Source of the DNA: Tabrizicola piscis
Lineage (GTDB): Bacteria > Pseudomonadota > Alphaproteobacteria > Rhodobacterales > Rhodobacteraceae
NCBI RefSeq assembly: GCF_003940805.1
Contig: NZ_CP034328.1
Location: 1-64,000, forward strand
Direction of reading: 5' to 3'
Length of the DNA: 64,000 nt
The position numbers and the translations under genes are program-made. This document shows positions 25,998 through 35,835 of the stretch, one piece after another. The notes below the pieces were generated by a model. That model worked only from the letters and a program-made list of their open reading frames with translations. It made no database searches and was not told the DNA's origin. Each line of letters starts with the position of its first letter. The first letter of the stretch is position 1.

Positions 25998-26845
25998 AGG
26001 GCCTCGTTCTGTCCCGCCACCGCCCGCGCCAGCGCGCAGAACTGCTCCAGCCCTATCTCCTCGGCCCGGGCGGTGGGCGGGATGCCCACGCTTTCCAGCA
26101 GCCCTTCGATCCCCGGCCCCATGCCCTTCAAGGATGACCGCAGCATCTTGCGGCGCTGGCCGAAAGCCATGGCCGTTACCCGCTGCAACACCCCGAAATC
26201 GCAGGGAAAACGGGGTTCAGCGAGAGCCGTCAACTGCACCACCGCCGAATGGACCTTGGGCGCGGGGGTAAAGGCCTCGGGCGGCAACACCATCACGATG
26301 GCCACATTGCACCGCCACTGCGCCAGCAGCGCCAGCCGCCCGTAATGGTCGGTCCGGGGCTTTGCCACGATCCGCTCGGCCACCTCTTTCTGAAACATCA
26401 GCGTCAGCGATGACCAATAGGGCGGCCAGGGCGCCGACAGCCAGCGGATCAGCAGTTCCGTTCCCACATTGTAGGGCAGGTTGGCCACCACCTTGATCGG
26501 CGGGGTCAGGTGCGCCAGCACGTCCACCTCCAGCGCATCGCCAAGCAGCACCTCCAGCCGACCGGGGGCCGAGGCGGCAATCTCCTCCAGCGCCGGAATG
26601 CACCTCGCGTCCTTCTCCACCGCCAGCACCCGCCGCGCGCCCTCGGCCAGCAGGCCACGGGTCAGCCCTCCGGGGCCGGGTCCAACCTCCAGCACATCGC
26701 AGCCCGAAAGATCACCGGCGGAACGTGCGATCTTTGCCGTAAGGTTCAGATCCAGCAGGAAATTCTGGCCCAGCTGCCGCTTGGCCACCAGATCATGCGC
26801 CCGGATCACCTCACGCAGCGGTGGCAGCCCGTCAATCGTTCCCAC
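25985..26845 (-). CDS. rsmA: 16S rRNA dimethyladenosine transferase RsmA/KsgA
   Basis: 286-aa SAM-dependent methyltransferase that dimethylates two adjacent adenines near the 3' end of 16S rRNA during small-subunit maturation. Motifs are [11 protein letters not shown] (about 22-32), the SAM-binding [16 protein letters not shown] (about 50-65), and the catalytic [11 protein letters not shown] (about 120). It is the last gene of the lpt-surA-pdxA-rsmA operon, as in many proteobacteria, and is separated from pdxA by 65 nt that hold a hairpin repeat. The stop codon falls inside a palindromic repeat. Confidence 0.95.
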   Translation of the reverse strand: MGTIDGLPPLREVIRAHDLVAKRQLGQNFLLDLNLTAKIARSAGDLSGCDVLEVGPGPGGLTRGLLAEGARRVLAVEKDARCIPALEEIAASAPGRLEVLLGDALEVDVLAHLTPPIKVVANLPYNVGTELLIRWLSAPWPPYWSSLTLMFQKEVAERIVAKPRTDHYGRLALLAQWRCNVAIVMVLPPEAFTPAPKVHSAVVQLTALAEPRFPCDFGVLQRVTAMAFGQRRKMLRSSLKGMGPGIEGLLESVGIPPTARAEEIGLEQFCALARAVAGQNEALPRA

Positions 26846-26869
26846 CCAAACAGCCTTTCATTCTGGCAC

Positions 26870-26902
26870 AAATATCCCGGGGGTGCGGGGGCTGGCCCCC
26901 GC
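26870..26902. repeat. Dispersed intergenic hairpin repeat, copy B
   Basis: An AAATATCCC lead and then GCGGGGGC (26885-26892), loop TG, GCCCCCGC (26895-26902). It lies in the 65-nt gap between pdxA and rsmA, both on the minus strand. In that position it could limit readthrough from pdxA into rsmA. Same family as 20071-20110 and, inverted, 37146-37175. Confidence 0.7.
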
Positions 26903-26910
26903 TTCCACGC

Positions 26911-27864
26911 CTACCGCCGCGCCGCCATCTCCCGCGCCATCCGCAACGCCGCAACCAGACTCGTCGCATCCGCCACCCCGCGCCCGGCAATGTCATAGGC
27001 CGTGCCATGATCGGGCGAGGTGCGCACAAAGGGCAAGCCCAGCGTCACATTCACCCCGCCGGCAAAGTCGATCGTCTTGATCGGGATCAGCGCCTGATCG
27101 TGATACATGCAGACCGCCGCGTCATAGCCCGCCCGGGCCGCCGCATGGAACATCGTATCGGCCGACAAGGGCCCCCAGATCGCCATCCCCTCGGCCGCCA
27201 GCCGGGCCACCAGCGGGCGGATCAGCCGTTCATCCTCCCAGCCCATCGCCCCGCCTTCGCCAGCATGCGGGTTCAACCCCGCCACCGCCAGCCGGGGTGC
27301 GGCGATCCCGAAATCACGGATCAGCCCGGCATGGGTGATGCGGATGGTCTCCTCTAGCAAGGCTTCGGTCAGCGCTACGGGCACTTCGGATAGCGGAATG
27401 TGGATCGTCGTGGGCACCACGCGCAGGTCCGGGCAGGCCAGCATCATCACCACGCGCGACACCCCGGCCAGATGCGCCAGAAACTCGGTATGGCCCGGAA
27501 ACGCGAATGCGGCCCCGTCTTTCAGCGCCTTCTTGTGGATGGGTGCAGTACAGATGGCCGAAACCTCGCCCGCAAGCACCAGCTTGACCGCGCGCTCGAT
27601 GACCGCGATCACCCCTGCCGCATTGGCCGGATCAGGCTGGCCGGGCAGGGCAGGGGCCGCGAAATCGTGACGCAGCACCGGCAGCACCCGCTGCGGGACC
27701 AATTCGGCCAGATCGGTCACTTCCCGAAAGGCGGTGCCTTTGGGCAAATGGCGCGGATCGCCCAGCCAGACGAAGCGTTCGCCTGCCAGACAGGCCTTCA
27801 CCGCGATTTCCGGCCCGATGCCGGACGGATCGCCCGAGGTCAGAAGGATCGGCCGCAGGCTCAC
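26911..27864 (-). CDS. pdxA: 4-hydroxythreonine-4-phosphate dehydrogenase PdxA
   Basis: 317-aa metal- and NAD-dependent enzyme of pyridoxal-phosphate synthesis (the DXP-dependent route). Motifs are LTSGDPSGIGPEI (about 8-20), the substrate and metal site AFPGHTEFLA, GLNPHAGEGGAMG, MYHDQALIPIKTIDF, and VRTSPDHGTAYDIAG. The start is GTG, overlapping the surA stop (GTGA). The surA-pdxA-rsmA order is a well-known conserved arrangement. Confidence 0.95.
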   Translation of the reverse strand: MSLRPILLTSGDPSGIGPEIAVKACLAGERFVWLGDPRHLPKGTAFREVTDLAELVPQRVLPVLRHDFAAPALPGQPDPANAAGVIAVIERAVKLVLAGEVSAICTAPIHKKALKDGAAFAFPGHTEFLAHLAGVSRVVMMLACPDLRVVPTTIHIPLSEVPVALTEALLEETIRITHAGLIRDFGIAAPRLAVAGLNPHAGEGGAMGWEDERLIRPLVARLAAEGMAIWGPLSADTMFHAAARAGYDAAVCMYHDQALIPIKTIDFAGGVNVTLGLPFVRTSPDHGTAYDIAGRGVADATSLVAALRMAREMAARR

Positions 27865-29075
27865 GGCTCGCGGATGATGGCGGCCGCGCGCAGCTCTTCC
27901 AGATAGCCTTCCGCCATGCCTTCCAGCTTCTGGTTGATCACCTGTTCCCGCACCGCGGTGCGGTCGATCGGTTCTGCCTGCGTCACCTCACGGCCGCACA
28001 GCATCAAAAGCCGCCGGAACCCGCCCCGGGTCAGCGCGATGCTGCTTTCGCCCGGGTCCAGCTGCGCCAGTTCCAGACCGACGTCGCCCGGCACTTCGCC
28101 GGCGGGCTGGGTTGTCACCGTCAGCCGATTTTCCGGCAGACCGTTCGCCTGACCGTAAAGGTCCATGCAATTGTCCGCCTCGGCGCGGATGCGGGCGATT
28201 TCGGCGGCATCGTCAGGCACCAGAAACTCAGCCCATTCCACGGTTACCGCAATCGGCTCGGCGCTTTCGTCCCGCGCCACGTCGCGCAGCTGGAAGAGAA
28301 CCACGGCACCGGGCACCACGACCGGGTCAGACACTTCGCCGGGACCTAGCGCCAGCACCGCTGACCCGATTGCCGCAGGCAGGTTTGCCAGTGGCACCCA
28401 GTCCAGCCGCCCGCCATTGTCCGCCGTCGGTGCCGCCGAATACTGCCGCGCCGCCGAGGCAAAGGCGCCTTCGCTGCTGATCTCATCCGACAACCGGCTC
28501 GCCAGCGCCAGCGCCCCCTCATCCTCGCCCTCGGGGGCAGGGATCACCAGTTCCGACACCAGAACCCGCAAGGCCCGGGGCCGGGTCATGGCTTCCAGCG
28601 CCATGTCGACGTCATTCTCGCTGACCGGTACCTGGCCCAGGAACTTGCCCCGCACCGCCTTGCGCCACAGAAGGCCGGCCGAGACGAAATCCCGGAACGT
28701 CTCCGCCGCGATGCCGACCTTGGCCAGTTCGGCCACCAGACCCTCACCCGTCAGATTGGCGCGGCTGGCGAATTCGTTCATGCCCTGCAGCACTTCCTCA
28801 TCCGTCAGAGTCAGGCCCAGACGGTCCGCCTCGGACTGGCGCAGCCGGTCCTCGATCAGGCCCTTCAGGGCTTCATCCTCGGGGTTGCCCGGTGCCTGCA
28901 GCACTTGCAGGAACATCGCCCGCTGCTCCACCTCATAGCCGGTGATCACCCGGTTGTTCACGGTCATCCGTGGAGCAAACAGATCCTGCGCCACGCCCAA
29001 GCCGGGGTGCCCGGCCATAAGCGCCACACTGCACAGCAGAACCGCCGCCTGCCGTTTTACAAAGGAAAATGCCAT
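27861..29075 (-). CDS. surA: Periplasmic peptidyl-prolyl isomerase SurA
   Basis: 404-aa outer-membrane-protein chaperone. I chose ATG 29075 because it gives a clean signal peptide (MAFSFVKRQAAVLLCSVALM... with cleavage near GVAQ). Longer starts at 29141, coupled to the lptD stop, or at 29150 cannot be excluded but put a charged stretch before the signal. A SurA N-terminal chaperone domain follows (MTVNNRVITGYEVEQRAMFL). A parvulin-like domain covers about residues 170-280, with ASRLSDEISSEGAFASAARQ, then GGRLDWVPLANLPAAI. It works with the neighbouring lpt products in envelope assembly, including insertion of LptD itself. Confidence 0.9.
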   Translation of the reverse strand: MAFSFVKRQAAVLLCSVALMAGHPGLGVAQDLFAPRMTVNNRVITGYEVEQRAMFLQVLQAPGNPEDEALKGLIEDRLRQSEADRLGLTLTDEEVLQGMNEFASRANLTGEGLVAELAKVGIAAETFRDFVSAGLLWRKAVRGKFLGQVPVSENDVDMALEAMTRPRALRVLVSELVIPAPEGEDEGALALASRLSDEISSEGAFASAARQYSAAPTADNGGRLDWVPLANLPAAIGSAVLALGPGEVSDPVVVPGAVVLFQLRDVARDESAEPIAVTVEWAEFLVPDDAAEIARIRAEADNCMDLYGQANGLPENRLTVTTQPAGEVPGDVGLELAQLDPGESSIALTRGGFRRLLMLCGREVTQAEPIDRTAVREQVINQKLEGMAEGYLEELRAAAIIREP

Positions 29076-29137
29076 CGCCTCAGCCGCTCTTTCCTGCTTC
29101 CCTCGGGTCTCTGCCCGCCGATTCCGCCACCATCCGG

Positions 29138-31303
29138 TCATTGCCGACACGTCCGTGCCGGGCCGCCGGTCACCCCGCTGCCGAACCCGACCAGATCCAG
29201 CGACAGGGCGAAATCCGTTGTCGGCGTTACACTAGTGGATGACGTGAACCGACGCGAGAGGGAAACATCAAGCCGCACGCACTCATTCAGGAACTCCAGA
29301 CCCAGACCGGCCACCGTGCCCTGATCGGCGACAAAGTCATAGCGCCCGGACACCTTGCCGGTCCAGTTGCCGGTCAGCTTGCGCCTTGCGTCAAAGGTGA
29401 CTTCCTGCGTCGGATCGGGGCGGTTCTCCAAAGGATCAGCCACCGCCCAGATCACGCTGGTCGCCAGCGCCATGCGGGTCCCGTTCAGCGCCAGACGCGC
29501 TTCGCCCTTGGTCAGGTCCAGATCGTCGTCCATGACAACCCGCGCCGTGATCGCAATGCCGTTGGCCAGATCGAAATTCACCGCAGCCAGCCAGTCCGAC
29601 CGCTGGCCGTCCAGACCGGACCCCGGGCCGAACTGGCCCAGATCCGCCTCGCGGTAGACACGGCCCAGCGTTGCCCCCATGGTCCAGCCTGCGGGGTCAT
29701 GCCGGGTCCAGCTGATCCCCAGGTTGGCGCGCGGCCCGCGCTCCACCGCGTCCGACCCCGGAAACCGGTCCAGTGAGAACAGGTTGCCCTCATCGAATTC
29801 GACCAGCACCGAATCCTCATTCGGCAGGCTTTCCGCGTCAGACGACGACCAGATCAACTGCACGACAGGTTCGATCACATGGGTGGCACCGCTTGATCCG
29901 ACCTTCAGCCATGGCCAGCGCAACTCGACCCCGGCGCTGCCATGGGTGCGAGTGGTCTGCTGCTCAAACAGCGCATCCTGCGCCACGGTATAGGCATCCG
30001 CCGTCGCCTCGCCCAGCACGGTCGCTTCTATCCCCATCGGCAGAAAGAAGCTGCGTCGCCAGTCGATCCGGGCCGAAATGCGGCCCATGTCGCGGCCATC
30101 GGCGATGTCGTCGCTGTCGGCCCCGTCCAGCGGATTGGTCGAGCTGCGATAGTGGTTGTGGGTCTGCAGCCGCAGCCCGCCTTCGCCCCCCAGCGGGCCA
30201 AGCGAGAAGCGGCGGTGAAAGGTCAGATCGGCAATGATCGACGGGATCGTCGTGTTGTCCTCGCCATCGCGCAGCGTCTGAAAGCTGATGATCCGGGCCG
30301 AGATATGTTCGTTCCGCCGGGTCCGGCTGGCCTCGATCCGGCTGTCCAGACGGTCAAGGTTGGCAATGCCATAGTCCAGAAGATAGGCCGGGTCGGTCAC
30401 GGTCTGGCCCTTGATCGTCAGGCCGAAGTTCATGGGCAGGTTGAATTTCCCGTCCACGAACAGATAGCCGCGCGTATCGCCGGGCATCAGATCATCGCGG
30501 GTGATCGCGCCATTCACCTCGATCTGGCCGGTGGCGAAGGCCTGCCGGTAGCGCAGCCCCAGCGTCTGGCTGTTGCGCGCCGTAATGTAGGGCTCGAACG
30601 TCAGGTCGGCCGATTTTCCAAGCACGACGAAATAGGGAACCTTGATCCCCGTCCCCAGATCGGAGGTCGTGCGGATCGACGGCATCAGGAACCCGGTCGC
30701 GCGGTCCAGCGTCGGGTCTGGCATCCGCAGGCGCGGGATGTAGAACACCGGGACCCCGGCCAGCCGGAACTGCGCATTGTCGAAATAGATCTGCCGCTGC
30801 TCCTGGTCATGGACAACGCGGCTGGCGCGGATTTCCCACAATGGGGTGGGGCTGCCTTCGCACACCTTGCAGGAGGAGGCGACGACCTGTTCCAGCGTGG
30901 TCTCGCGCCCTGCGACGGTCGTGATCCGGTTGGCCGCCAGCTGCAGCTGCCGGTTCAGCACCAGCCGGGCGCTGGTCAGAATGCCCTCGCTCAGGTCGGC
31001 GGCAAGCTCGGCTTGCGAGGCAAGGATCAGCACATCGCCACTGTCTTCGGTCAGCACGATCGGGCCGACAATCTCCAGCCGGTCGGTGGACTGGTCATAG
31101 ACGATGCGCTCGGCGCTCAGCCTGCGGCCTTTGAAGAACACCTCAACATTGCCATCGGCGATCAGCCGCGTGTCGCCCGTGATCTGGATGCTGTCCGAAA
31201 TCAGCGTGGCCTTGTCCTGTGCCATGGCGGGCAAGGACAGGGTCACAAGCACGAAGGTCACGGCCAGCAGGCGGGCAAGGGAACGGGCCAGAGAATGGGC
31301 CAT
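29138..31303 (-). CDS. lptD: LPS-assembly outer-membrane protein LptD
   Basis: 721 aa. The signal peptide ends near residue 29 (LSLPAMAQ). The N-terminal OstA/LptA-like beta-jellyroll region follows (ITGDTRLIADGNVEVFFKGR). The OstA C-terminal barrel has the conserved cysteines in CKVCEGSPTPLWEIRASRV, a hallmark of alphaproteobacterial LptD, and ends with a short C-terminal Cys. It forms the outer-membrane translocon that delivers LPS to the surface. ATG 31303 overlaps the lptG stop by one base (TGATG). The frame continues upstream, but that part lies within lptG. Confidence 0.94.
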   Translation of the reverse strand: MAHSLARSLARLLAVTFVLVTLSLPAMAQDKATLISDSIQITGDTRLIADGNVEVFFKGRRLSAERIVYDQSTDRLEIVGPIVLTEDSGDVLILASQAELAADLSEGILTSARLVLNRQLQLAANRITTVAGRETTLEQVVASSCKVCEGSPTPLWEIRASRVVHDQEQRQIYFDNAQFRLAGVPVFYIPRLRMPDPTLDRATGFLMPSIRTTSDLGTGIKVPYFVVLGKSADLTFEPYITARNSQTLGLRYRQAFATGQIEVNGAITRDDLMPGDTRGYLFVDGKFNLPMNFGLTIKGQTVTDPAYLLDYGIANLDRLDSRIEASRTRRNEHISARIISFQTLRDGEDNTTIPSIIADLTFHRRFSLGPLGGEGGLRLQTHNHYRSSTNPLDGADSDDIADGRDMGRISARIDWRRSFFLPMGIEATVLGEATADAYTVAQDALFEQQTTRTHGSAGVELRWPWLKVGSSGATHVIEPVVQLIWSSSDAESLPNEDSVLVEFDEGNLFSLDRFPGSDAVERGPRANLGISWTRHDPAGWTMGATLGRVYREADLGQFGPGSGLDGQRSDWLAAVNFDLANGIAITARVVMDDDLDLTKGEARLALNGTRMALATSVIWAVADPLENRPDPTQEVTFDARRKLTGNWTGKVSGRYDFVADQGTVAGLGLEFLNECVRLDVSLSRRFTSSTSVTPTTDFALSLDLVGFGSGVTGGPARTCRQ

Positions 31304-32400
31304 CAGCCATCCTCCAGATGCAGCAAAAGGCCAAGCGACATCAGACAGGCCGCAAGCGGTGGGGACCATGCCGCCACCACGATCGGGATCTGCCCGGTTT
31401 CACCCAGGGCCTGCGCGAAGTTGCGCAGAAAGAAGATGCCAAAGCCCGCCACCATCGCATAGATCACCATCCGTCCGGTGCCGCCAAAGCGGACATGCCG
31501 CATGGTGAACCCGGCGGCCACCAGCACCATCGCCGCCAGCAACAGCGGCTGGGCCAACTCCATCTGGAACCAAAGCCGATAGGCCTGCGCCGAAAAGCCC
31601 GCCCGTTCCAGATCGCTGATATAACCGGGCAGGTCCCAGAAGGCGATGGCGCTTGGCGTGCCGAAACTGTCACGGATCCGCTCCGCCGTAAGGTCCGACG
31701 CCAGCAAGACCTCGGCCGTCGCCGCCTCGGCCGCAACTTCCGGGTTCGGCTTGGCCAGGTCCCACGTCTTGGTGCCGGAAAGGACCCATGCCCCATCCGT
31801 CAACTTCGCTGTATCGGCTTCAATCCGAGTGGTGGGCTGGCCAGAGGCATCAAATCCCAGAAAGGTGACATCAAACAGCTCGGTTCCATCGAGATTGGAC
31901 CGCGCCGCCTGAATGACCGTCTGGCCCTCGTCCGACCCCTGCCGCAGCCAAAGCCCGGTGTCCGCGACCGACAGGACCGACCCGCCCCCCCGTGACAGGG
32001 CCGACCGCTCGGCGTCATAGGCCTTGGACGTCGCCGCAACCAGCGGGTTCAGGAACGCCACCGTCAGCAACCCCAAAGCCACCGCCACCAGCAAGGGCGT
32101 CAGCAGGAACCGCAACCCCGACCGCCCCGCCGCGCGCACCACCACCAGTTCCGATGACCGCGCCAGCCCAAGGAAATTCGCAATCGCCCCCATGATCAGG
32201 ATCAGCGGCAGGATCCGGTACAGCGTCTCGGGCACGCTCATCAACGACAGCCGCGCCGCATCGGCCAGCCCGACGCCTGCGTCGGAAAACCGGCGCAGCT
32301 GTTCGATCATGTCGACCAGCATCAGGATGGCGAAGAAGATCAGGAACACCCGCCCCACTGTCCCCAGAAACCGCCGCGCGATGTAAAGGCTCAGCGTCAC
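31303..32400 (-). CDS. lptG: LPS export ABC transporter permease LptG
   Basis: 365-aa inner-membrane subunit of the LptB2FG exporter. It has N-terminal helices (LYIARRFLGTVGRVFLIFFA, then VDMIEQLRRF), a second hydrophobic pair near residues 60-115, a periplasmic domain in the middle, and three C-terminal helices ending near residue 360. The start is GTG at 32400 overlapping the lptF stop (GTGA); the longer open frame upstream is not conserved in character (Gly/Ala-rich). Paired with lptF and lptD in one operon. Confidence 0.93.
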   Translation of the reverse strand: MTLSLYIARRFLGTVGRVFLIFFAILMLVDMIEQLRRFSDAGVGLADAARLSLMSVPETLYRILPLILIMGAIANFLGLARSSELVVVRAAGRSGLRFLLTPLLVAVALGLLTVAFLNPLVAATSKAYDAERSALSRGGGSVLSVADTGLWLRQGSDEGQTVIQAARSNLDGTELFDVTFLGFDASGQPTTRIEADTAKLTDGAWVLSGTKTWDLAKPNPEVAAEAATAEVLLASDLTAERIRDSFGTPSAIAFWDLPGYISDLERAGFSAQAYRLWFQMELAQPLLLAAMVLVAAGFTMRHVRFGGTGRMVIYAMVAGFGIFFLRNFAQALGETGQIPIVVAAWSPPLAACLMSLGLLLHLEDG

Positions 32401-33512
32401 GCCCGCACCCCCCGCAGCCGCCGCGGCATCTGCGCCACCACCAGCATCCCCACCGCCACCAGCACGCCAAGCGCCGGAGCAAGATACAGGGCCATCCACC
32501 CCCCCGCCGTGCGGATGGCAACGGCGCTGCCCCAGGTCCAGGCCAGCTGCAGCCCGATGATCAGCCCCACCGCCAGCGCCATCTGCCGCCAAAGCCCAAA
32601 GCGCGAGAAGCCCCCCAGCATCAACGCTGCAAAGCCGATCAGCGGCGCCGCAACCCCCAGCAACGGCCCGGCAAGCCGCGAATGGCCTTCCTCCAGCATC
32701 TCCGCCGCGCTGACCCCCAGCGCCGCCTGCACCTCCGGGTCGGCCCCCAGAAGCTCCCGCGTCGGCAAGGCGTTCAGCGGCAGCTGGGCGACCCCGTTCA
32801 CGGACACCAGCCCCGCAAGGTCCAGCGTGAAGTCCGAAAAATGCGTCACCGCCAGCCGCCCGTCGGCCCGCGTCAGCTGCTGGGTCGATCCTTCCAGCAT
32901 CACCAGCTTCGGCGCCACCTCACCCCGGACCAGAAACGCCTTCTGCGCGGTGTGGATCAGCCGTTCCCCCTCGCCACGCTCATCGGCGAGGAACAGGTCG
33001 ATCAGCTCGCCCGTCGGGGTGATCTCGCGGATGTATAGCGTGATTCCCTTGGCCGGATGCATGAACTGCCCGGCATTCAGAAACCTTGCGGTGATGTTCT
33101 GCGAAATCTCGGCACTCCGCGCGCTCAGGACCCGCTGACTGGCCGGGACCAGCACATTGGTCAGCACCAGCTGCATCAGCATCACGCACAGCCCGAAATA
33201 GATCACCGGCCGCGCTAGCCGAAAGGCGGAAAACCCCGTGGCCTGCATCACCACCAGCTCGCTTTCCTGCATCAGGCGGTTCACGACATAGACGCTTGCC
33301 GCGAAGGCCGCCACCGGAAGCACCAGCCGGATCGCGTTCGGCAGGGTCAGGATCGTGAACTCCAGAAACACCAGCGCCGACTGGCCATCGCCGATCAACT
33401 GGTCAAACAGCCCGACCGCCCGGTTGACCCAATAGACCGCCACCAGCACCAGCGCAAAAAAGCCAAACAACTGAAGCAGTTGCGACAGCAGATATCTGTC
33501 GAATCTAGACAC
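32397..33512 (-). CDS. lptF: LPS export ABC transporter permease LptF
   Basis: 371-aa permease with the YjgP/YjgQ pattern. The N-terminal SRFDRYLLSQLLQLFGFFAL is followed by VDRxxG-like VNRAVGLFDQL, ESELVVMQATGFSAFRLARP near residue 90, a periplasmic middle domain, and C-terminal helices. I chose the GTG at 33512, since the typical family start (SRFDRYLL) begins there; another GTG 18 nt upstream is possible. It is the first gene of the lpt-surA-pdxA-rsmA operon and is divergent from pepA, with 155 nt between. Confidence 0.92.
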   Translation of the reverse strand: MSRFDRYLLSQLLQLFGFFALVLVAVYWVNRAVGLFDQLIGDGQSALVFLEFTILTLPNAIRLVLPVAAFAASVYVVNRLMQESELVVMQATGFSAFRLARPVIYFGLCVMLMQLVLTNVLVPASQRVLSARSAEISQNITARFLNAGQFMHPAKGITLYIREITPTGELIDLFLADERGEGERLIHTAQKAFLVRGEVAPKLVMLEGSTQQLTRADGRLAVTHFSDFTLDLAGLVSVNGVAQLPLNALPTRELLGADPEVQAALGVSAAEMLEEGHSRLAGPLLGVAAPLIGFAALMLGGFSRFGLWRQMALAVGLIIGLQLAWTWGSAVAIRTAGGWMALYLAPALGVLVAVGMLVVAQMPRRLRGVRA

Positions 33513-33667
33513 GCTGACTTCAGTCCCCACAATATGTTGCGCTGACCCTAGCGGAATTCGCCGGCGGCGAAAACTCATATCTGGCCATTCCCGATGCCTG
33601 ACTGTAGCCTTCCGGCGTAGGCTCGCCCAGTCCGGGCTTCCCCCCCTTTTTGACAAAGATGCCGCCC

Positions 33668-35137
33668 ATGTCCCAACCGCTTGCGATCCAGTTCCAGACC
33701 ACCGATCTTGAGGGTCTTGCCTCTGCAAAAGGCCGCATTGCCGTACTTGCCGATGCGGGTGCCCCGCTCAGCCCCGGCGCCAGACGGCTTGACCGGCTGA
33801 CCAAGGGGGCGCTGGCCCGCGCGGTTGCGTCAGACGCCTTTGCCAAGCTCAAACCGGGCGAAGGGATGGATCTTGCCTACCCCGCTGGCATCGCTGCCGA
33901 TGCGCTGCATCTTCTGCGCCTGCCCAAACGTTGCGAAGTGGCGCAGGCCCGCAAGGCCGGGGCCGCCGTGGGCCGGGCCCATGGGGCAGGGGGCACGCTG
34001 GTGCTGGCCGAAAGTCACGCCCGGGCGGCTGAGGTCGCCTTTGGTCTGGCCATGCGTGCCTATGACTTCAACGCTCACAAAAGCGGTGAAAAATCCACCC
34101 CGGGTCCAGTGACCATGATGGTTGCCAATGCCGAAGCCATCGCCCGCGCTGCAGCCCCGATGGCCGCCGTTGCCGAAGGCGTGTTCTTCACCCGGGATCT
34201 GGTGAATGAACCGGCCAATATCCTCACGACGCATGATTTTGCCGCCCGGCTTGCGGCGATGCAGGAACTGGGCCTGCATGTCGAGATTCTGGAAGAAGAC
34301 CAGTTGATGAAACTTGGGATGCGCGCGCTGTTGGGCGTGGGGCAGGGGTCTGAAAGCCCCTCCAAGGTCGTAGTCATGCAATGGCACGGCGGCCCCAAGG
34401 ATGAGGCGCCTTTTGCCCTCGTCGGCAAGGGCGTGGTGTTTGACACCGGCGGCATCTCGATCAAGCCCGCCGGCGGCATGGAAGACATGACGATGGACAT
34501 GGGCGGCGCGGGTGTCGTCGCTGGCGTGATGCGGACCCTTGCCCTGCGCAAGGCCAAGGCGAATGTCGTGGGGCTGGTCGGGCTGGTGGAAAACATGCCC
34601 GACGGTCGCGCGCAGCGCCCGGGCGATGTGGTCCGCTCGATGAAGGGCGACACGATTGAGGTGATCAACACCGATGCCGAAGGCCGCCTCGTGCTGGCCG
34701 ATGTGCTTTGGTACGCGCAGGAACGCTTCAAACCCACCGGCATGATCAACCTTGCCACCCTGACCGGCGCGATCATCGTGGCCTTGGGCCATGAAAACAC
34801 CGGCGTGTTTTCCAACAACGATGATCTGTGCAACGCCTTCCTCAAGGCCGCTGCCGCCGAAGGCGAAGGCGCATGGCGCATGCCGATGGGTGATGCCTAT
34901 GACGCCAAGCTGAAATCCCGGGTCGCCGACATCGTCAATTCCTGCGGGCGTGACGCCGGGGCGGTGACGGCGGCGCAGTTCCTCGCCCGGTTCGTCAAGC
35001 CCGACATGCCGTGGTGCCACCTCGATATTGCCGGGACCGCGCTGTTGAAATCCGACTCCACCCTTGCGCCCAAGGGGGCGACGGGGTGGGGCGTCATGGC
35101 GCTGGATCGGCTGATCCGCGACAAGTTCGAAAGGTGA
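33668..35137 (+). CDS. pepA: Leucyl aminopeptidase PepA (M17)
   Basis: 489-aa cytosolic dimetal aminopeptidase. The catalytic half carries GKGVVFDTGGISIKPAGGM with the active-site lysine, MTMDMGGAGVV, and the M17 signature NTDAEGRLVLADVL (near residue 340). ATG 33668 is preferred; ATG 33659 and TTG 33650 are also in frame, and none has a good Shine-Dalgarno. It degrades short peptides from the N-terminus. It precedes holC, as in many proteobacteria, where pepA and holC neighbour valS. Confidence 0.95.
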   Translation: MSQPLAIQFQTTDLEGLASAKGRIAVLADAGAPLSPGARRLDRLTKGALARAVASDAFAKLKPGEGMDLAYPAGIAADALHLLRLPKRCEVAQARKAGAAVGRAHGAGGTLVLAESHARAAEVAFGLAMRAYDFNAHKSGEKSTPGPVTMMVANAEAIARAAAPMAAVAEGVFFTRDLVNEPANILTTHDFAARLAAMQELGLHVEILEEDQLMKLGMRALLGVGQGSESPSKVVVMQWHGGPKDEAPFALVGKGVVFDTGGISIKPAGGMEDMTMDMGGAGVVAGVMRTLALRKAKANVVGLVGLVENMPDGRAQRPGDVVRSMKGDTIEVINTDAEGRLVLADVLWYAQERFKPTGMINLATLTGAIIVALGHENTGVFSNNDDLCNAFLKAAAAEGEGAWRMPMGDAYDAKLKSRVADIVNSCGRDAGAVTAAQFLARFVKPDMPWCHLDIAGTALLKSDSTLAPKGATGWGVMALDRLIRDKFER

Positions 35138-35234
35138 CGCTCCTCCCTCGCTTCGCGTCGCTCCTCGCAGCAGTACGCCCGGCGAAGAGCGGTCGAAGAC
35201 AAGCGATGAGCGGGTTGAGCAAGAGGCACATCCC

Positions 35235-35702
35235 ATGGGCACGGTGATGTTCTACCACCAGACTCGCACCACGGCGGCTGACACGCTGGCTGTGAACCTG
35301 CCCCGCGCGCTGCGTCAGGGCTGGCGGGCCATGATCCGCAGCCCTGATCCCGCCACCCTTGACCGTCTTGACGCCGAACTTTGGCTGAAGGGCGGCGAGG
35401 AAAGCTTCCTGCCGCATGGCCGCGAAGGCGGTCCGCAGGATGCTGATCAGCCGGTCCTCCTGGGCGCAGGCGCGCCCGTCAATGGCGCCAAAGTGCTGGC
35501 GCTCATCGACGGGGCAGGGGCCGAGGATGCCGAAATCGCCGTCATGGAACGGGTCTGGGTCCTGTTCGACGGCAATGACGACATCCGCCTGCAAGCCGCC
35601 CGCGCCCAGTGGAAAGCCGTGACTGCCGCAGGCCATGCCGCCCAATACTGGTCCGAGGAGGGCGGCCGCTGGGAAAAGAAGGCCGAAAGCCCCGCGCGCT
35701 AG
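35235..35702 (+). CDS. holC: DNA polymerase III subunit chi (HolC)
   Basis: 155-aa clamp-loader accessory protein that binds single-strand-binding protein. Family features are FYHQTRTTAADTLAVNLPRA near the N-terminus, WLKGGEESFLPHG near residue 55, and FDGNDDIRLQAARAQW near residue 115. Placed 97 nt after pepA, with no gene between. ATG 35235 is chosen; an ATG four codons later (35247) is equally close to the conserved FYH. Confidence 0.92.
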   Translation: MGTVMFYHQTRTTAADTLAVNLPRALRQGWRAMIRSPDPATLDRLDAELWLKGGEESFLPHGREGGPQDADQPVLLGAGAPVNGAKVLALIDGAGAEDAEIAVMERVWVLFDGNDDIRLQAARAQWKAVTAAGHAAQYWSEEGGRWEKKAESPAR

Positions 35703-35835
35703 AGCGTGGCCAGCGCCAAGAAGGCCGTTGTCAGAGAACGAGATTCCTTCAGGAAATCTTGGTCAACGTTGTCTGAACGCGACCCCGCAACCCGTTGAAT
35801 TGCTTTGAATCCGACCTCTGTCCCTGCCCGGGACA